Assembly (NCBI GenBank): GCA_039111635.1
Contig: JBCAQO010000011.1
Span: 496,001-560,000 of the forward strand
From: Heterobasidion occidentale
Lineage: Eukaryota; Basidiomycota; Agaricomycetes; Russulales; Bondarzewiaceae
Direction of reading: 5' to 3'
Length of the DNA: 64,000 nt
Shown one piece after another: positions 57,375-64,000 of the stretch; the stretch's first letter is position 1; each line of letters opens with the position of its first letter. Both the position numbers and the translations under genes were made by a program. The notes below the pieces were generated by a model, which worked only from the letters and a program-made list of their open reading frames with translations, searched no databases and was not told the origin of the DNA.

Positions 57375-57538
57375 AGTGCTATTTTATTTCTCTATCTGGG
57401 TTTTAGGTTGCTGTATCATCAGACTTGCGTTATACCACGGTCATAACGACCATATGTATTTACTCACCTCCCTCGCTTAATTAATATGCCACATTCCTGC
57501 CAGTGGAAATGACAATCCTCCAGTCCAGTACGTTGGAG

Positions 57539-58553
57539 TAGGGTTCCGTGAGTAATCCCTGAATTGCTAACATGTTAATAACTTATGTTATTAACATTGT
57601 TATTAACACTGTTATTAACAGGCCCCCTCCAGGGGGGCACAATGTCGATGTTAATAATGTAATAATGTTCAAAATTGTATATAATGATCAGCATTTGAAT
57701 TTACATTGAAATGTACATATTTGGGCAAGGGCCAGGTGGAAATATTGAAGGTTGTGGCTGTACAATTATGTCTTCCCTGCAAAATAATAATTTTGTCCGG
57801 GAGTGCAGAGTCTCGGACTGCATCGGTTCCCGCTCTGGACATTCCGTTACCCATTCCCCCCGCTCGCGCATGTCCACCGAGTCAAACGACGTCAGCTTTG
57901 AGACTGTTCTCGCGGAACTGCATCACCTGCTATTGGGAATACCTCCTATGGCACCCATGCGGTATGTACATCCCTCTCTTTCCCATGCTGCGGCTCATCT
58001 GTTCTATAGACCGAAGACAAAGTGCCAAAAAAGCGCCCGACCATCAAGTTCCGCAATCTTGAAGACAATCTCAAGGCTGCCGTCTCTCGTTCATCACCCG
58101 AGGGCACCGCTGACATGGTGGACACTGCCACCTTCACCTTGGACGGCTCCGATTCTGACGACGACTCGGACGACTCGGACGACGACACGGATGGCCGACA
58201 GAGAGGACCCCCGTGCCGGGCTTCTGCACTCAATATCGTGCAGGAGTTCGCAATCCGTGAGGAGGCCTTCGCAGATCTGCTATCTGATACTCCTAGGTAC
58301 ACTGCCACGAGCCCCCCACCCCCCCCCTGAAGCTCCCCCTTCCATTCCCAGCTCCGAGATTGACTGGAGTGACTTCTTGTTATTAACACCACTTTCTTTA
58401 TTAACATGTAAATAAATCGGTTTTTAACATGTTAATAACACTTTATATACAATTGTTATTAATCTGTTATTAACTCATGTTAGAAATTCCTCGGAGAGGC
58501 AAATGTTATTAACATTTGTTAACAACTGTCCGTGAATTACTCACGGAACCCTA
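57539..58553. mobile_element. 1.0 kb hAT-like element with TTATTAAC iterons
   Basis: Terminal inverted repeats TAGGGTTCCGTGAGTAAT (left) and its inverse (right) are flanked by perfect 8-bp duplications CGTTGGAG (57531-57538 and 58554-58561). TAGGG termini with 8-bp duplications fit hAT. Words of the type TGTTATTAACA or ATGTTAATAACA repeat many times near both ends, likely transposase-binding sites. The middle contains MSTESNDVSFETVLAELHHLL, a GT-AG intron-like stretch, and an acidic frame with DSDDDSDDSDDDTD (58022-58330). No transposase is present, so this is a non-autonomous element with possible captured coding sequence. Confidence 0.85.
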
Positions 58554-58920
58554 CGTTGGAGACCAGGCTCAGGCTTCGTGATTTTCCGGCATATGGCAAC
58601 AGGGACTGGACTGCTCATTTTGCAATCGGATGCCGCGCTTTGACATAAGCGGCATGGCATATGACCCCAGAAACCCCTCGTTCGAATATTTATAATTAAA
58701 ATTTCAACTTTTAGAACCAGTAAATGCACCAGCCAGGTCTGGAATTCCACAAGTGAGCTATGTAATAATACTAGCAAGGTATTGAATATAAATACTGGCA
58801 GTGACTGGTGAGTGTGCACCATAGCCCAGGGAATGTTATTTGTGCAGATGCTAGCTATGTATTTTTTAAAAGGGCTGGGGCATCTATGTATAAGCTAGTA
58901 TACCCAATTGGGTCGTTCAG

Positions 58921-59362
58921 GACCGACTGAGCTGGTGTATCTGGCTTTACAAAGACATCGGTTTCCAGGGCATGGTGTATGTTTCTCCGAAGACACTATA
59001 CATGCAACGCTTGAAATCCTTCTTGGAGAAGAAGTATCGTCTTGCTGTTGACTCCTGGGGAGCAGATGATGCTGGCGTGCAGCATGTGTTCAAGCCCATA
59101 GTTGACCTTATCAAGGAAGCAGTACCCCGTGAAGAAGATCGTCGGCTGTACCCTTGGCCGAATTGGAGCGTCGAGGAGCGAGTCAGCAGGCTAGCCAGGG
59201 CAACTCTGATAGGAGAATATCTAGTCAAGGAATGGGCGGAATATTTTGTGGGATGGACGAGACTCAGCTGGAGGAGATGGCGAAGAGCTTTCATCTCGAT
59301 AATTGTACGAAGAGAGAGGGATTGAACAGAGTATTTCGGGAGCATGCTCAACAGGATACATA
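58921..59362 (+). pseudogene. 3' fragment of a GH5 glucanase gene
   Basis: Matches only the last exon of the GH5 gene at 62092-63783. It starts after a CAG acceptor with DRLSWCIWLYKDIGFQGMV and runs through RLAVDSWGADDAGVQHVF and LIGEYLVKEWAEYF. A base is lost near 59250, after which MDETQLEEMAKSFHLDNC continues in another frame to a stop at 59362. The catalytic exons are absent. It lies between the hAT-like element and UCHL5, so a tandem duplicate was probably truncated here. Confidence 0.8.
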
Positions 59363-59547
59363 GGTCAGTGTAATTTTCGTCGAAAGCCTCATGAATCGTA
59401 CAATCACAAGTTGCTTTATATGGTGAGCTCTATCTCGAGAGAGGAGGAGACCACAGAAAACTCCAAAAGTGTATATGCCTAAACGGACAGGCAAGAGTGA
59501 AAGGTTTCATAGTCGGATGAAACAGATGAACGGTCTTGCTGTCCTGA

Positions 59548-61099
59548 TCAAATCAAGGCATCCAACAGCCCCTCGTTATGTAGACAGGTGATAAACTCGC
59601 GTATGAAAGGCTCATAGTCGTGAGTTCTCTTGACTGCGTCGGTCTGTCGGTGGATCGATGCTCATAAGAAATTAGATAGTTGGAAAAAGTTAGAAACACG
59701 CACATTCGCTGCCTTTGCGCTTCTGAACTCATCCTCTACGGCCATCTTCGCTGATAAAAGCTTGGTCTGGCATTCGGCCCAACTACTCTTCAAGTCCTGA
59801 GGGGTCATGTCGAGTATGGCCCTGCCCTGCTCAAGATTTCGCAACCCAAAGTCCGGCGAAAACGTAGGACCACGCTCCCCGCCCGCAGCGTCCAAATCCG
59901 CCCCGAACTGCAAAGTTAAAAATCAGAAATGAGAAACCACGTGGACGCGCAAAAGATCGAACCTCTTCCCTCCAGCTGGTAGAGAATTCCTCGTCCAAGC
60001 GTTTCTCCAAGCGAGACTTTTTTCGATACAAAAGCTCGTACTCATCGCTGGCAATCTGGTATCTATCATCTACCAGCGCGAGAAGATTGAAGCGTATGTT
60101 CGCTTCGCCACCTGCGTCACCCCCGTACTTCTCCATCTTCATCCGCAGTGCAGGACGGACTACGTCCATCCAGCTCTCTGTAGTGGAGTCTTCAGGGAGC
60201 TCGCCTACCTCGAGGGGACCAGACTTTAGCCCATCAAGCTCCCAAACCTTGCCGTGCGCGGGAACATAGCCAATGAAGTGGTAAACCTCTTCTTGGGTTT
60301 CAGATGCCGTTGCCTTCTGCTGACTCACACGAGCGTTTGTGGAAGCTGTAGTTTTGCGACGCTTCGCAGGGGGCGGCTTGTTAATTTTAGACTGGGATGC
60401 CTTGTGCTCTTCGACCGTGGTTGTTGCTATCGCATTCAGGGCACCGCGCAGATCCGCGGGACTTGTTTGAAGATTAAACATCATCAAATATCACTTGAGG
60501 TGAGTCCCTACCGAGAGAGACTGTTGTGCGCGTCACGAACGAAGCGGGAGTTGGAAATAGCGAGACCTTTCATCTGATGAAGTCGCATCCATTAAGCCTA
60601 GACAGCCTATAACAAACATGCGGGCCTCACACTTACAACGGACGACATCTTCTGCGTGTCAGTCTTGAAGTCAATCAAATCTTGACCAACATTGCACTCC
60701 GGGCAGTTAAGCAAAACGTTTAAGATCGCAAGTGAAGCGCAGGAGTCGTCGCTCAGCTGATTTGCGAACCAAACCTGTTCTGCAGCAGGGTCCTCGAAGT
60801 CGCCTGCACGGTGAGTATCCTTTCGCCATAAGAAGCAAAATATGAGGCCGTGTGGATTGAGGTTCTCGACAGCCCATGGTTCTATGGCGTAGAGTTCTAC
60901 GACCTCAAGGCCACTGATGCCTAGTTTACGCACGAGTGTAGTGAAGACACCTATCAATAAAAAGATCAGCGACTTTGAAGAGGGCGGTCCAGCGTAGTCA
61001 GATACCTGGATCGGATTCGATAACGGAAAAGGGACTGCCGATAAGGTCGTGTTTTCGATTATCATCATGTTCACTGCTCTTCGTATCCGTCCCACTCAT
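59548..61099 (-). CDS. UCHL5/Uch2-type ubiquitin C-terminal hydrolase
   Basis: Six exons (61006-61099, 60637-60950, 60512-60573, 59963-60461, 59704-59907, 59548-59643) give 422 aa with introns of 50-63 nt. It is a cysteine protease that removes ubiquitin, in relatives bound to the proteasome lid (and to INO80 in animals). Seen in order: VIESDPGVFTTLVRKLGISGLEVVELY, GLIFCFLW, WFANQLSDDSCASLAILNVLL (oxyanion Gln and catalytic Cys), MKGLAISNSRFVRDAHNSLSRP, VYHFIGYVPAHGKVWELDGLKSGPLEVGE (catalytic His and Asp). The C-terminal ULD tail ends DYEPFIREFITCLHNEGLLDALI. A Lys/Arg-rich insert (KINKPPPAKRRKTTAST) before the His motif makes it longer than human UCHL5 (329 aa). The start at 61099 was chosen because only this ATG is in phase with the first intron. 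Confidence 0.92.
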
Positions 61100-62091
61100 C
61101 TTGATCATGCGCTGTCTTTGTTTGCCTGGGACTGCCTTTAAGAGTTGATGTATGAGTATATATGCACATACACCTGCGTGACAGAATCATGCAGACAACA
61201 CACCGACAGACTGCCAATGAGCTGTGAGGGGGACAAGGGCGACTGTCACTGAGTGTCCCCTCGAAGCAGTCCAGACTCAAATGTGGAAGTCCTATTCTGA
61301 AATGAAGATGAAAAACAGGAGAAGATCTTGGGTATGACCACAAGATTTCTAGATGCATTGGATCAATCCGCACCTGGAATTGACGCCTTAAATTAGGGAT
61401 GAATGACACTGGCTGGTGAGGGTAGGATGCAGGTCCCGGTCGCGGAGATTGAAATAGCCGGAAACTTCGCATGATGTCGCGGAGACTTCTGACACCAGTG
61501 AAACATCTGCAGTCTTCGGGGTCTACATGTCCTCACTCTATCGAAATACGAGCTCGGTATCTACGTCCACCTTTCGGCTTGACTTCAAATTGAGGCGATA
61601 CCGCATTGCATACTAAGGCACCAGGCCACTTGTGGCTCAAAGGCAGGTCCGCTTCGTCCCTCACTCCCGGGCGCTACGGGCCGATGGTACACTCTGCAGG
61701 CTCAAGCCTCACGCTCATCATGACAGGCCATAAAGTTATACAACAGGACTCTTGAGGCCTCAGCTTTGCCTATTCTGCGTCCTTCTCGAACGGATCTTAG
61801 AGCTCTTGGACTACGAATTGTCACCGTCTATGTCATTCATTATCTTGCGCAAGGTCGCAGTAACTATACTTCCAGATCGCTCTTGTGCTATGCAACTCAT
61901 CACACGCCGAGAATAACTGTTCATACAGTCGATTCCTAAGCGAGACGTAACCAGTGGGTAGATGCATCACCCAATTTCCTTCGGAGAAACCTCGGGATTG
62001 ACTCCACATCCAAACGAGTGCATCGTCCCATGACCTCTTTTGTGCTCTACTTAACGAACGGTAGACAAGGGGCGTTCTCTGTACCCCAATC
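61100..62091. other. Divergent promoter region between UCHL5 and GH5
   Basis: About 1 kb between two divergent starts. I see no convincing gene; minus-strand frames here are shadows of the GH5 exons or short. No clear TATA pair was identified. Confidence 0.5.
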
Positions 62092-63783
62092 ATGTCGTAT
62101 CTCAAAATCTCTGGGACAAAGATCGTTAACAATGATGGGGAAGAGGTCATTCTCCGAGGTGCAGGCTTGGGAGGATGGATGAAGTACGTAACTTCCTTTC
62201 CCTCGATGGTACCGCACTGACCCAGCGAATGACAGCATGGAGAATTTCATCTCTGGTGAGCTATGTTCAGTTGCTGTTGTCATTGTATCAAACATCCAAT
62301 ATCATGCAGGATACCCTGGATGTGAGTTTCAGATTCGCGAAGGCCTAGCCGAGGTTCTTGGGCCTGTGAAGTCAGAGTTATTCTTCGACAAGGTTCGTTG
62401 TATCTGTATCTGTGTCTTTCTATGTGCTTCTAACGTCGATTTCGTCTGATAGTTTTTGGAGTACTTTTTCCAAGATGCCGATGCGCAGTTTTTCAAGAGC
62501 TTGGGGTTGAACTGTATCCGACTTCCATTCAATTATCGCCATTTCGAGGGTATGCATATTGTTCCAACTTCGTGTTTTCTCACTAATCCCATCGTAATCA
62601 GATGATTTGAACCCACGCGTTCTCAAACCGGAAGGTTTCATTCACCTCGATCGCGTAATTGAAACATGCGCAAAGTATGGGATCTATACCATCCTTGATC
62701 TACACACTGCCCCAGGAGGGCAGAATACGGACTGGCACTCTGATGCGGGCACTCACATCGCAAACTTCTGGCTGCACAAAGACTTCCAGGACAGGGCAGT
62801 ATGGCTGTGGCAGGAGCTGGCGAAGCATTATATGAATAATACCTGGATTGCTGGCTATAATCCTCTTAACGAACCCACTGACCCTACCCACACCCGGGTC
62901 ATCCAGTTCTACGACCGCGTGTACAGCGCGATCCGCACAATTGATAAGGAACACGCTATATTCTTTGACGGCAACACGTTTGCGTCCGACTTTCGCACTT
63001 TGGAGACATTTACAAGAAATGGGAGAATGTGGGGTACGCGATCCACGATTATTCTCTGTTCGGATTCCCTGCTTCTCCGGAGGACTATGTGAGCAGCGAC
63101 GTGCAGAAAAAAAGGTTGAGGAGAAGTTACGAAAAGAAGCGAGAATGGATGGACCAGAATGGTTTGTGCGTATGGAACGGGGAGTGGGGTCCCGTGTACG
63201 CGAGGACTGAGTATGAAGGGGAGAAGACGGACCAGATCAACGAGGTCAGATTGAAGGTCTTGAAGGATCAGTTGGGAATCTACAATGAGGTATTTCGATC
63301 TTTCTTCTATCGCGACGTCAGCTCATCAGCGGTAGGACCGTCTGAGCTGGTCTATCTGGCTCTACAAAGATATCGGCTTCCAGGCATGGTGCATGTCTCA
63401 AAAGAGACGGTCTACATGAAGCTATTCAAGGATTTCCTCGCCAAGAAACATCGACTCGCCGTTGATGCCTGGGGCGCTGACGTATCGCAAGTCCAGCACG
63501 TCTACCAACCGCTCATCGACCTCATTCAAAAGGAAATCCCGCGCAGTTCCAGAACTTGTATCCTTTCCCCGTCTGGAAACTGAGCGACCGCGTCGGACGT
63601 CTTGCACGCAACATCCTCGTCTCCGAATTTCTCGTCAAAGAGTGGGCGGAACACTTCCGCGGCAAGACCGAGGCCGAAATCGACGAGATTGCGAAGAGTT
63701 TCAGCTTCGAGAACTGCTTGCACCGCGAATCGTTGAACAAGATCCTCACGGACAATGCGACTTTGGTCGGAAATGACGCTTAG
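62092..63783 (+). pseudogene. GH5 exo-beta-1,3-glucanase gene with three frameshifts
   Basis: Six exons: 62092-62183, 62236-62255, 62310-62392, 62453-62549, 62602-63289, 63336-63783. The protein starts YLKISGTKIVNNDGEEVILRG and LGGWMNMENFISGYPG, as in fungal glucan 1,3-beta-glucosidases that act on cell-wall glucan. The acid/base Glu (NPLNEPTDP) and the nucleophile Glu (WNGEWGPVY) are both present. There is no obvious signal peptide. Three single bases are missing: near 62993 (DFSHFGD region), near 63383 (FQGMV, where GGG became GG) and near 63542 (between EIP and QFQNLYPF). Each shifts the frame, and all three are needed for the family reading. Either the gene is newly dead or the assembly has base-level errors here. 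Confidence 0.82.
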
Positions 63784-64000
63784 GCGATTCAGCGTCAAGG
63801 ATTGGAAACTTTTGTGTACTTATAGCCCGACGGTGGTTTGATTGCATTAAACAGGCATCGTTTGCTATTCTCACCATCTCGACCGAGTCAATTATACCTT
63901 CACTCGTTCATTTTGCGTTTAGCTGGTTGACAGGAACCTATGGCATCCGTGGTCAGCTAACTTGATCGTGTGAAGAATCAAGGACTGGATGCAGCAGCCG
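63784..64000. other. Window end, downstream of GH5
   Basis: 3' flank of the glucanase gene. No feature is supported. Confidence 0.5.

Noticed and set aside
61833..62150. Minus-strand 105-codon frame
   Set aside because: Antisense to the start of the GH5 gene; no family resemblance.

Overview
The window is genomic DNA of a filamentous basidiomycete, most likely an Agaricomycete. Coding regions are split by many 45-65 nt introns with fungal splice signals. Recognisable host genes have the expected fungal relatives: exosome subunit RRP42, a UCHL5-type deubiquitinase, an AIM9/FMP29-type kinase, a GH5 glucanase and an MLKL-like helical-bundle protein. The transposons are of types common in mushrooms: a chromodomain Ty3/Gypsy element, a Tnp2-type CACTA element and a hAT-like element.

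Region 1 (about 136-4640) holds two protein phosphatase 2C (PP2C) pseudogenes. A second copy of the same segment lies at about 39695-44363, and a fifth, inverted PP2C copy lies at 45813-47242. Of the five PP2C copies only the one at 40152-41573 reads through in a clean four-exon model (415 aa). About 1.8 kb in the middle of the two segments is nearly identical while the flanks have diverged, which suggests gene conversion.

Region 2 (about 4944-32524) is a nest of transposons. A Tnp2/CACTA transposase gene (7692-8908, continuing at 21591-23796) is split by a complete 12.7 kb Gypsy element (8909-21590, target duplication GGCGT, LTRs about 99% identical). That element is itself split by a 1.07 kb solo LTR (12871-13938). 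The 3' side of the CACTA element is further broken by a solo LTR with TTAGG target duplications (23973-24805), a second copy of the 1.07 kb LTR (25130-26210) and a 2.7 kb terminal-inverted-repeat element (26214-28936). G-rich tandem arrays (5281-7345, 26570-27240) belong to that last element family. The Gypsy element appears to be self-primed: the first ten bases of its predicted transcript are complementary to the sequence just after the 5' LTR. It also carries a long 3' noncoding region packed with a modular repeat and hairpins, which is the most unusual signal in the window. An eight-exon gene of unknown function (29307-32092) lies near the right edge.

Region 3 (32713-37058) is a terminal-inverted-repeat element enclosing a second one (34869-36963), which carries a fragment of a zinc-cluster-type transcription factor gene.

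Region 4 (37212-64000) is mainly host sequence: the AIM9-like kinase; a DUF3435 (tyrosine-recombinase-like) fragment; the second PP2C segment; RRP42 (minus); a divergent 749-aa disordered protein; an MLKL-like protein with a degenerate kinase region and two GC-AG introns; a 1.0 kb hAT-like element with perfect 8-bp target duplications; a fragment of a GH5 gene; a UCHL5-like deubiquitinase (minus); and a GH5 exo-beta-1,3-glucanase gene with three single-base frameshifts. No rRNA, canonical tRNA or CRISPR array was seen.
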